From Microbacterium sp. lyk4-40-TSB-66 (GTDB lineage: Bacteria > Actinomycetota > Actinomycetes > Actinomycetales > Microbacteriaceae), in NCBI RefSeq assembly GCF_030209475.1, contig NZ_JARVRW010000010.1, positions 1 through 64,000 on the forward strand: a stretch of 64,000 nucleotides of DNA. Direction: 5' to 3'. Shown here one piece after another: positions 17,585 to 25,476 of this stretch. The stretch's first letter is position 1. Every line of letters begins with the position of its first letter. The notes beneath the pieces were generated by a model, which saw only the letters and a list, made by a program, of their open reading frames with translations, was not told the origin of the DNA and made no database searches. The position numbers and the translations under genes were made by a program.

Positions 17585-18895
17585 GTGGAAGAGCAGCAGA
17601 ACCCGGATGCCACGGGCCCCGCGGCTCCCGATCCGGCGCCCGAGCGCGGGCTCTCGCGCCGGGGCCTCATGGGCCTGGCGCTCGGCGCGGGAGCGGCCGG
17701 CGCCGTAATCGGCGCCGGCGGGGGCGTCGTCGGCGGCATGGCGCTCGGCCGTGATCAGGCGCACGCGGCGACGGACGCCGTGGCTCCCGCCAGTGGCATC
17801 CATCAACCGGGGATCACCACCCCGGTGCAGGACCACCTGCACTTCGCCGCGTACGACATGATGGCGCGGACCACGCGCGACGACCTCGCCGAGCTGCTGG
17901 CGGACTGGACGTACGCCGCCACGCGGATGATGCAGGGTCTCGACGTCAGTGCGACCGGCGCGGTGGGCGGCTCGCCCGAGGCGCCGCCCGACGACACCGG
18001 CGAAGCGCTGGGTCTGCCCGCCAGCAACCTCACCATCACGTTCGGGTTCGGTCCGTCGCTGTTCGACGCTCGTTTCGGGCTCGAGGGGCAGCGCCCGGAG
18101 GGGCTCGAGCGTCTGCCGGCGTTCCTCGGCGACGACCTCGATCCGTCACGGTCCGACGGAGACCTGTGCATCCAGGCGTGCGCCGACGACCCGCAGGTGG
18201 CGGTGCACGCGATCCGAAACCTCAGTCGCATCGCGTTCGGGCGGGCGACGATCCGCTGGTCGCAGCTCGGTTTCGGCCGCACGTCGAAGACCACGGCCGC
18301 TCAGGCGACGCCGCGGAACCTCTTCGGATTCAAAGACGGAACGGCCAACATCCTCGCCGACGACACGGCGGCGCTCGATGTGAACGTCTGGGTCTCGGCA
18401 TCCGAGGGTCCGGCGTGGCTGGCGGGCGGGTCGTATCTCGTCGCGCGGCGCATCGCGATGCTCATCGAGACGTGGGACCGCACGCGCCTGGCCGAGCAGG
18501 ACCGGGTGGTCGGACGCGACAAGGCGAACGGGGCCCCGCTGTCGGGTGGTGACGAGTTCACGGCGCCGGACTTCTCGGCGTCCGGTGCCGCCGGAACCCC
18601 GGCGATCGACGCGCGCAGTCACGTGCGCCTCGCGCACCCCGACAGCAACGGCGGGGTGCGTCTGCTGAGACGCGGGTACAACTTCGTCGACGGCACGACC
18701 GACCTCGGACGGCTGAACGCGGGGCTGTTCTTCCTGTCGTTCCAGAGGAGTCCCGACCGCTTCATCACGGTGCAGCGATCGCTGTCGACGGATGCCATGG
18801 GCGAGTACCTCCGCCACGTGGGATCGGGGCTGTGGGCCGTGCCACCCGCGCCCGCGGCGGGCGCGTCGGTGGGCGCGGGGCTGCTCGGCGCGTAG
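17585..18895 (+). CDS. efeB: Deferrochelatase/peroxidase EfeB (DyP type, Tat substrate)
   Basis: This 436-residue dye-decolourising peroxidase exported by the Tat pathway has a signal LSRRGLMGLALGAGAAG near residues 23-39, then a Gly/Ala-rich hydrophobic stretch. The DyP signature GFKDGTAN (GxxDG) lies near residue 248 and the proximal heme region near SHVRLAHP. In EfeUOB it oxidises ferrous iron or removes iron from heme outside the membrane. The start is GTG 2 bases after the efeO stop, with GGAG five bases before it; a GTG two codons earlier is possible. Confidence 0.93.
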   Translation: MEEQQNPDATGPAAPDPAPERGLSRRGLMGLALGAGAAGAVIGAGGGVVGGMALGRDQAHAATDAVAPASGIHQPGITTPVQDHLHFAAYDMMARTTRDDLAELLADWTYAATRMMQGLDVSATGAVGGSPEAPPDDTGEALGLPASNLTITFGFGPSLFDARFGLEGQRPEGLERLPAFLGDDLDPSRSDGDLCIQACADDPQVAVHAIRNLSRIAFGRATIRWSQLGFGRTSKTTAAQATPRNLFGFKDGTANILADDTAALDVNVWVSASEGPAWLAGGSYLVARRIAMLIETWDRTRLAEQDRVVGRDKANGAPLSGGDEFTAPDFSASGAAGTPAIDARSHVRLAHPDSNGGVRLLRRGYNFVDGTTDLGRLNAGLFFLSFQRSPDRFITVQRSLSTDAMGEYLRHVGSGLWAVPPAPAAGASVGAGLLGA

Positions 18896-18930
18896 CGCAG
18901 CCCGGCCGGCGGCCCGCGACCGGGCGGCGG

Positions 18931-19011
18931 GGCGCGAGATCACACGGTCGGTCCGAGCCCACCCGATCCGTCGACCGCGGAAGGTGCGATCTCGGACGGA
19001 TCGTGTGGTCT
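18931..19011. repeat. Palindromic intergenic element, copy A
   Basis: AGATCACACGGTCGG plus CCGAG-type ends (18937-18957) form a long stem with 18991-19011 (18 of 21 paired). The first 28 bases, beginning GGCGCGAGATCACACG, recur at 57710 with about three differences. It lies just after efeB, so it may also act as its terminator. Confidence 0.75.
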
Positions 19012-19077
19012 GGAGAGCGTGGTCGCGGATGCCGCGCGGCGCGCGCGGAATAAACCTCGGCGTGGGGCGTTCCACCA

Positions 19078-19097
19078 TGTATATTCAGATGCATACA
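19078..19097. promoter_or_regulatory. Candidate operator over the -10 of the monooxygenase pair
   Basis: TGTAT (19078-19082) and ATACA (19093-19097) form an imperfect palindrome with an AT-rich centre, overlapping the -10-like TATATT (19080-19085). It lies 19 bases before the start codon. Such TGTAT-ATACA sites suit small winged-helix repressors (MarR or TetR type), but no regulator gene is adjacent. Confidence 0.5.
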
Positions 19098-19115
19098 AAA
19101 CGGAGGCGCATCACG

Positions 19116-20345
19116 ATGAGCGAGACGAACAACTGGCCGGGCATGCAGTTCGGTGTCATGACGGTGAGCGACATCACCCAGGACCCCACTACGGGCAAGA
19201 CGCCGAGCGAAGCCCAGCGCATCAAGGACACGCTCACGATCGCCAAGCACACCGAAGAGGTGGGACTCGACGTCTTCGCCCTCGGCGAGCACCACAACCC
19301 GCCCTTCTGGTCGTCGTCGCCCACCACGACGCTGGCGTACATCGCCGCCCAGACCGAGCGCCTCATCCTCACGACCTCGACGACCCTCATCACCACGAAC
19401 GACCCGGTGAAGATCGCCGAAGACTTCGCGATGCTGCAGCACGTGTCGAACGGGCGCGCCGACCTCATGCTCGGCCGCGGCAACACCGGTCCCGTCTACC
19501 CCTGGTTCGGCAAGGACATCCGCCAGGGGCTGCCCTTGACCATCGAGAACTACGACCTGCTGCACAAGCTGTGGCGTGAAGACGTCGTCGACTGGGAGGG
19601 GAAGTTCCGCACCCCGCTGCAGGGATTCACCTCGACCCCGCGCCCGCTCGACGGCGTTCCCCCGTTCGTCTGGCACGGCTCGATCCGCACCCCCGAGATC
19701 GCCGAGCAGGCCGCGTACTACGGCAACGGCTTCTTCGCGAACAACATCTTCTGGCCGAAGGAGCACTACCAGCGCCTGATCACGCTGTACCGCGAGCGTT
19801 TCGCGCACTACGGTCACGGCACACCGCAGCAGGCGATCGTCGGCCTCGGCGGCCAGGTGTTCATGCGCGCCAACTCGCAGGACGCCGTGCGCGAGTTCCG
19901 CCCCTACTTCGACAACGCCCCGGTCTACGGCCACGGCCCGAGCCTCGAGGACTTCAGCGAGATGACCCCGCTGACCGTCGGATCGCCGCAGCAGGTCATC
20001 GACCGCTACGCCGCGATGCGCGAGACCTTCGGCGACTACCAGCGTCAGCTCTTCCTCATCGACCACGCCGGCCTTCCCACCAAGACGGTGCTCGAGCAGC
20101 TCGACATCCTGGGCTCCGAGGTCGTGCCGGTGCTGCGCAAGGAGCTGCAGAAGAACCGCCCGGCCGAGGTGCCCGACGCGCCCACGCACGCCAACCAGAT
20201 CGAGAAGATCTACGCCGGAGCCGCTCCCCGTCAGGCCGTCCCCGGCGCCAACCGCGGCGACAACCTCACCGCGGGCAGCCCGTACCAGGACGCCGCGCGC
20301 GCGGGCAGCGCCTTCGGCTCGGCCGCGACCAAGGTGGGTGCCTGA
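19116..20345 (+). CDS. LLM-class flavin-dependent monooxygenase (CE1758 type)
   Basis: This 409-residue luciferase-like (beta/alpha)8 oxidoreductase has EEVGLDVFALGEHH near residue 50, SSSPTTTLAYIAAQTERL near 70 and RADLMLGRGN near 120. Pairing with a dedicated NAD(P)H:FMN reductase as the next gene is the hallmark of the CE1758/CE1759 duo first named in Corynebacterium efficiens; the substrate is unknown. The C-terminal 60 residues form a less conserved tail. GGAGG at 19102-19106 supports the start. Confidence 0.88.
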   Translation: MSETNNWPGMQFGVMTVSDITQDPTTGKTPSEAQRIKDTLTIAKHTEEVGLDVFALGEHHNPPFWSSSPTTTLAYIAAQTERLILTTSTTLITTNDPVKIAEDFAMLQHVSNGRADLMLGRGNTGPVYPWFGKDIRQGLPLTIENYDLLHKLWREDVVDWEGKFRTPLQGFTSTPRPLDGVPPFVWHGSIRTPEIAEQAAYYGNGFFANNIFWPKEHYQRLITLYRERFAHYGHGTPQQAIVGLGGQVFMRANSQDAVREFRPYFDNAPVYGHGPSLEDFSEMTPLTVGSPQQVIDRYAAMRETFGDYQRQLFLIDHAGLPTKTVLEQLDILGSEVVPVLRKELQKNRPAEVPDAPTHANQIEKIYAGAAPRQAVPGANRGDNLTAGSPYQDAARAGSAFGSAATKVGA

Positions 20346-20346
20346 C

Positions 20347-20991
20347 ATGGCCGCCCGCCGCATCGCGGTCATCACCGCGGGGCTGTCGACCCCGTCGTCG
20401 ACACGCATGCTCGGCGACCGTCTCGCGCACGCCGCCCTCGCCGAGCTGCACGCACGCGGGATCGACGCGACCAGTGACGTGTTCGAGCTGCGCGACTACG
20501 CGCACGAACTGACCGACAACCTGCTCACCGGCTTCGCGCCGCCCGCCCTCGAGCAGATGATCAACACGGTCGTCTCGGCCGACGGCATCATCGCGGTCAC
20601 GCCGATCTTCTCCACGAGCTACTCGGGCCTGTTCAAGTCGTTCATCGACGTGCTCGACCCTCAGGCGCTGACGGGAACGCCCGTGCTGATCGGTGCGAAC
20701 GCCGGCACCGCGCGGCACTCGCTCGCGATCGACTACGCCATCCGGCCGCTGTTCACCTACCTGCACGCCAATCCCGTGCCGACCGGTGTGTTCGCGGCAT
20801 CCAGCGACTGGGGATCCAACGCCGACGAGGTCGCCCCGCTCGGCTCGCGCGTCGACCGTGGCGCCCGCGAGCTGGCCGACGCCATCGCCGCGCGTGAGCC
20901 CGTGCGCGACGCCGACCCGTTCGACCCGTCGTCGTACCTCGGCGAGGGACGCTCGTTCGGCCACCTGCTGGGCGGTCTGTCGGGGGAGTGA
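20347..20991 (+). CDS. NAD(P)H-dependent FMN reductase (CE1759 type)
   Basis: This 214-residue flavodoxin-like reductase has GLSTPSSTRMLGDRL at residues 13-27 for the FMN phosphate and the STSYSGLFKSFIDVLD loop near 90-105. It most likely supplies FMNH2 to the preceding monooxygenase. Its ATG lies one base after that gene's stop, so the two form a tight operon, closed by a terminator. Confidence 0.88.
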   Translation: MAARRIAVITAGLSTPSSTRMLGDRLAHAALAELHARGIDATSDVFELRDYAHELTDNLLTGFAPPALEQMINTVVSADGIIAVTPIFSTSYSGLFKSFIDVLDPQALTGTPVLIGANAGTARHSLAIDYAIRPLFTYLHANPVPTGVFAASSDWGSNADEVAPLGSRVDRGARELADAIAAREPVRDADPFDPSSYLGEGRSFGHLLGGLSGE

Positions 20992-21001
20992 TCCCGCCTC
21001 G

Positions 21002-21040
21002 GAGCCCCGCTGCCCTCGCCGGGTGGCGGGGCTTCGTCGT
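21002..21040 (+). terminator. Terminator after the monooxygenase/reductase operon
   Basis: AGCCCCGC (21003-21010) pairs with GCGGGGCT (21026-21033), followed by TCGTCGTG. Confidence 0.75.
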
Positions 21041-21226
21041 GCCGGCGAGGTGCTCGGGACGCGGCGCGCCGCGGAATCGGAGCGCCGCACCAGAATCGGG
21101 GCCGCACGGCCGTGGCATCCGATTCCGTCGCCTCGACCCGATCCTGTTGCGGTGCCGGTCGGTCGGCGCCTCGAGCGTCGGTGCGACGCGACGGCCCTAG
21201 GGTGGGGGCGACGAGAAGGAGCCCGG

Positions 21227-21829
21227 ATGGATGCCGCGCAGTGGGACGAGCGCTACCGCGCCTCGGCCGGGGGAGTGTGGGCCGATGAGCCGCCCGCCGT
21301 CGTGCGCGAGATCACCGCGGCACTCCGGCCGGGGACCGCAATCGACGTCGCGACCGGCGACGGGCGCGCGGCGCTCTGGCTCGCGACCCGCGGCTGGACG
21401 ACGACGGGCGTCGACTTCTCGTCGGAGGCGCTCGCGTTGGCCGCGGCGCGCCCCGGAGGGGATGCCGTGACCTGGGTGCACGGTGATGTCACGACGTGGG
21501 AGCCGGTGGCATCCGTCGATCTCGTCGTCGCGTGCTACCTGCACCTGTCCGACAACGCGGCCGCCGTGGCGCGGATGGCGGAGTGGGTCGCTCCGGGCGG
21601 TGCGCTCGTGATCGTCGGACACGACGTCGACAACATCGCGGCCGGAGGCCACGGGCCCGCAGACCCGGCGATCCTCTACACGCCCGCGCTTCTGCGTGGG
21701 GCGCTCGACGAACGCTTCCACGTCGCCCGGTGCGGGCAGGTGACGCGCTCCGCCGCGGATGCCGAGCTGCGCGGCGGGCATGCCGCGGCGGCGGTGGACA
21801 CGGTGCTGCACGCGGTGCGGGTGCGCTGA
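21227..21829 (+). CDS. Class I SAM-dependent methyltransferase
   Basis: This 200-residue methyltransferase has motif I IDVATGDGRAALWLA near 39-53, the acidic end of beta 2 in TTGVDFSSEAL near 62 and the post-I WVHGDVTTW near 82. It resembles TehB/UbiE-type small-molecule methyltransferases; the substrate is unknown. GAGAAGGAG at 21213-21221 supports the start, and TAGGGT at 21198-21203 is the likely -10. The last 20 codons and the stop codon are imperfectly duplicated directly downstream. Confidence 0.8.
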   Translation: MDAAQWDERYRASAGGVWADEPPAVVREITAALRPGTAIDVATGDGRAALWLATRGWTTTGVDFSSEALALAAARPGGDAVTWVHGDVTTWEPVASVDLVVACYLHLSDNAAAVARMAEWVAPGGALVIVGHDVDNIAAGGHGPADPAILYTPALLRGALDERFHVARCGQVTRSAADAELRGGHAAAAVDTVLHAVRVR

Positions 21830-21898
21830 CCGAGGATGCGGCGGGCATGCCACGCGGGCGGTCGACCGCCGCCTTACGCGGTGCGGGTGCGCTGACCC
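21771..21898. repeat. Imperfect tandem duplication across a stop codon
   Basis: The 3' end of the methyltransferase gene (21771-21832, stop included) recurs at 21838-21898. Both copies begin GCGGCGGGCATGCC and end GCGGTGCGGGTGCGCTGACC, and the middles have diverged. Confidence 0.8.
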
Positions 21899-22037
21899 AG
21901 GGGGCGTCGGGAGGGCCCGGCCCGCGGTGGAAGCTGTCGGGACCGGCGATCGGCGACGGGAGGCCGCGCGCTCCGGTTCCCGGACCCCTCTCACCCGGCG
22001 CGCCCGACGGTTCTGCACGCCCCGGGGGAAGGACTCG

Positions 22038-22736
22038 TCAGCCGCGCCCGCCGCGACGGAACGGTTTGCGCCGATCGGCGAACACGTAGCCGATTCCGAC
22101 GACGAGCAGCAGGACGAAGACGATCGCGATCGACCCGAGGATCTCCGCGGGGGGCGCCTGTGCCGGATCGAGGAACGGGTAGGGGTAGTTGCTGGGCTTC
22201 GGCGCGAACCCGGTGAAACGCGGGTCGAAGAACGCCCCGCGCACCATCGTGTAAACCAGCCACAGCACCGGCCAGCCGAGGAAGGCGAGGTCGCGGGGAC
22301 GGAAGCCCTGCCGTGGCTCGACGACGAAGAACCCCACCAGCGTGAGCAGCGGGGCGAGGTGGTGGAACACCTGGTTGTACACCGCGGCGAGGCCGGTCAG
22401 GTGCACGGACCGCGCGAGGAAGAGCACGTAGACGATGCCGGTCACGGTGATCCCGACGAGCGCCGCCAGGCGGAGGATCCTCCACCAGGCGGCACCCGAC
22501 GGCCGGGGCCGCAGGCAGAGGATCGCGGAGGTGACGAGCACCAGCACGTTCGACTGGATCGTGAAGTAGCTGAAAGTGTTGGCCAGACTGCGTCCCTCGG
22601 ATGCCGTGAGGATGCACTGCGCGATGAGGGTCACGGTGAGCCCCAGCGCCAGGATGCCGTAGGAGACGCGTACCGTCCGCCTCCGGCGCACGCTCATCGG
22701 CGGCAGGGTCACGTCGGGACGGGAGAAGCGGCTCAC
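22038..22736 (-). CDS. Pr6Pr family membrane protein
   Basis: This 232-residue protein has six predicted helices. FSYFTIQSNVLVLVTSAIL near residue 55, the VFHHLAPLLTLVGFFV segment and WPVLWLVYTMVRGAF are typical of the Pr6Pr (FAR-17a/AIG1-like) family. The function is unknown in bacteria; animal relatives hydrolyse lipids within the membrane. The start is GTG at 22736, with TAGCAT ending 6 bases upstream on the minus strand. An ATG 13 codons later is a weaker alternative. Confidence 0.82.
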   Translation of the reverse strand: MSRFSRPDVTLPPMSVRRRRTVRVSYGILALGLTVTLIAQCILTASEGRSLANTFSYFTIQSNVLVLVTSAILCLRPRPSGAAWWRILRLAALVGITVTGIVYVLFLARSVHLTGLAAVYNQVFHHLAPLLTLVGFFVVEPRQGFRPRDLAFLGWPVLWLVYTMVRGAFFDPRFTGFAPKPSNYPYPFLDPAQAPPAEILGSIAIVFVLLLVVGIGYVFADRRKPFRRGGRG

Positions 22737-22880
22737 GCGCTCATGCTAGGGCGCGGCTCCCGTGTCGTCACGCTCACCCGCGAGGGCGATACCCCACAAG
22801 CGGCCGGACCGCAGGGACGCGGATGCGCGCGCACGGCGTGGTGTCGGGGCGCGCCCCCTGACGACGCAGCCGCGCCCCGC

Positions 22881-23663
22881 TCACAGCACGATGTCGGCGA
22901 CCCCCTCGAGCTCGCGGGCGACCACCGGACGCAGTCCCCGCCGCACGAAGACATCGGCGTCGGCAAGCGGCCCGACGTCGAGTCCCGCTTCGGCCGCGAT
23001 GTCGGTGATCGGCACCTGGAACGTGCGGAAGGTCCCGAGCGGCGTCACCGTCAGCCCCTGACGCGTGTCGACGAGCTCGGTCTGGTCGAGCACGAACCCG
23101 GCCGCCGAGAGCTCCTCACCGCTGCGCCACGCGGCGATCTTCCAGAAGCGCAACGGAACGCGGATGCCGCGATAGGGCGGGTCGGCCTCGTCGAGCACGG
23201 GGGCCGTGAACACCGCGATGCGCTGGTCGGTCGTCTCGGCGTAGGCGAGGACGTGGTCTTCGAGCCCGAGCCACAGCTCTTTGGACTGGTTGAACCCGGC
23301 GGCCTGCGGAGCGGCGTTCGTGTAGAAGAACGTCGCCTCGGTGGCATCCCGAGCCTCGGACGCCGAGCCCCAGCCGGGATCGCGGCGGCGCACGAGGTGA
23401 CCCCGGTCGAGGTCGTTGCGGCTGTAGACCTCGGGACCGGCCTGCGCGTCGTCGTCGACCCGCGGGTCGAGACGCCACTCGCCCGTGCGGGGCTGATCGC
23501 GCAGCGTCGCGCCGTCGATGACGACGCCGGTGACGGCGGCGAATCGGCGCTCCTCATCGAGCAGCACCGAGAAGCGCGGATAGTCGAGCCGCGTGGCGGG
23601 TCGGGTGGGCGCGGGGAGGGGGAGGGGGATGCCGAGGAAGTCGGAGTCGTAGCCGTCGCTCAT
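22881..23663 (-). CDS. DNA/RNA non-specific endonuclease (NUC1 family)
   Basis: This 260-residue nuclease of the beta-beta-alpha-metal group has the catalytic motif DRGHLVRRRDPGWG near residue 84, with His as general base, followed by ATFFYTNAAPQAAGFNQ holding the conserved Asn, and later LGLEDHVLAYAE. No signal peptide is visible at this start, although many relatives are secreted. It is divergent from the kinase-like gene with only 46 bases between them. GGAGG lies very close to the ATG. Confidence 0.85.
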   Translation of the reverse strand: MSDGYDSDFLGIPLPLPAPTRPATRLDYPRFSVLLDEERRFAAVTGVVIDGATLRDQPRTGEWRLDPRVDDDAQAGPEVYSRNDLDRGHLVRRRDPGWGSASEARDATEATFFYTNAAPQAAGFNQSKELWLGLEDHVLAYAETTDQRIAVFTAPVLDEADPPYRGIRVPLRFWKIAAWRSGEELSAAGFVLDQTELVDTRQGLTVTPLGTFRTFQVPITDIAAEAGLDVGPLADADVFVRRGLRPVVARELEGVADIVL

Positions 23664-23709
23664 GCCTCCATCGTGCCGTGGACCTCCGACATCGCGACAG
23701 ACTGGCGAG

Positions 23710-24471
<762 letters not shown>

Positions 24472-24473
24472 GA

Positions 24474-24615
24474 CGCCGGGCCCCGGCATCCGGGGTCACC
24501 TGTTCCCGGTGCGAACCGCACCGGGTGTGGCACGCCGGGCCGCGGCATCCGGGGTCACCTGTTCCCGGCGCGAACCGCATCGGCCGCGGTCCGCCGGGGC
24601 CGCGGCATCCAGAAC
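24474..24615. repeat. 59-bp tandem repeat, about 2.4 copies
   Basis: Units start at 24474, 24533 and 24592. Each begins CGCCGGG, contains CGGCATCCGGGGTCACCTG (the third copy departs after GGCATCC) and shows small substitutions. The array begins two bases after the stop of the kinase-like gene. Each unit contains GGCATCC. Confidence 0.9.
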
Positions 24616-24728
24616 CTCGCCGTCCCGCGCGATCCTCGCACCCGGTCGGGCAATTCCTGCGAGCATCGAGCGCATCTGCGAGGAACGCGCGAGCGTCGGC
24701 CCCGCCCCGCACCCCGCCCGACCCCGCG

Positions 24729-25343
24729 TCAGCCCGCCGGGGCCGCCGCCCGCCGCCTCGCCCGCCGCGCCAGCACGAGGTCGATCCCCACGCCGATCCC
24801 CACCGCCACCACGATCGAGACGACGACCGCCACGACGGGTCCTCCCGGCACCACGGCCGCGACGATCGCGCCGATCACGGCCTGATACGCCGCCCACGCC
24901 AGTGCGGCCAGCGCCGCCACCCCGAGGTAGCGCGCCGGATTCACTCTCGCAGCCCCCGCGGCGAGGTTGACGGCGAGCCGGGCGAAGGGCACGAAGCGCG
25001 CCGTGAAGAGGACGACCGCGGCGTTGCGCTCCAGGCGCGCCCGCGCCCACTCCAGCGCACCGCGCACGCGGGGTCCGCGCATCCACGCCCAGCGCTCCAC
25101 ACCGACGGTGCGACCGACCAGGTAGCAGCAGGCGTCGCCCGCGAAGGCCGCCGCCGCCGCCACGAGGATCACGGATGCCAGGGGGAAGGTCTCGTGCGAA
25201 ACCGCCAGCGCCCCGAACGCCGTCACCGCCGCCTCGCCCGGGATGACGACCAGGAAGGCGTCGGCGAAGACCAGTGCGGCCATGCCGACGAGGGCCCAGG
25301 GGCTCGCGGCGATCGCCTGCAGCCACGCGTCGACACCGTCCAT
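24729..25343 (-). CDS. DedA family membrane protein
   Basis: This 204-residue protein has the DedA/SNARE-associated domain. Visible landmarks are FLVVIPGEAAVTAFGAL, FAGDACCYLVGRTVG and the conserved FTARFVPFARLAVNLAAGA re-entrant region near residue 105. DedA proteins are now viewed as undecaprenyl-phosphate or phospholipid translocases and affect envelope homeostasis. The C-terminus ends in a basic RRARRRAA tail. The start at 25343 has no strong ribosome binding site. It is divergent from the glycosyltransferase fusion. Confidence 0.85.
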   Translation of the reverse strand: MDGVDAWLQAIAASPWALVGMAALVFADAFLVVIPGEAAVTAFGALAVSHETFPLASVILVAAAAAFAGDACCYLVGRTVGVERWAWMRGPRVRGALEWARARLERNAAVVLFTARFVPFARLAVNLAAGAARVNPARYLGVAALAALAWAAYQAVIGAIVAAVVPGGPVVAVVVSIVVAVGIGVGIDLVLARRARRRAAAPAG

Positions 25344-25476
25344 CCGGTCACTCTCCGCCGCCGATCGAGACGCGCGACGGACCGGGCGGTGACGCCCCGC
25401 GGAGCATCCGGTGAACATCGCGAACGTCGCCCCGATCCGTGTTCCCCGCCGGGCTCCGACGTCCCACCCTGGTGTC

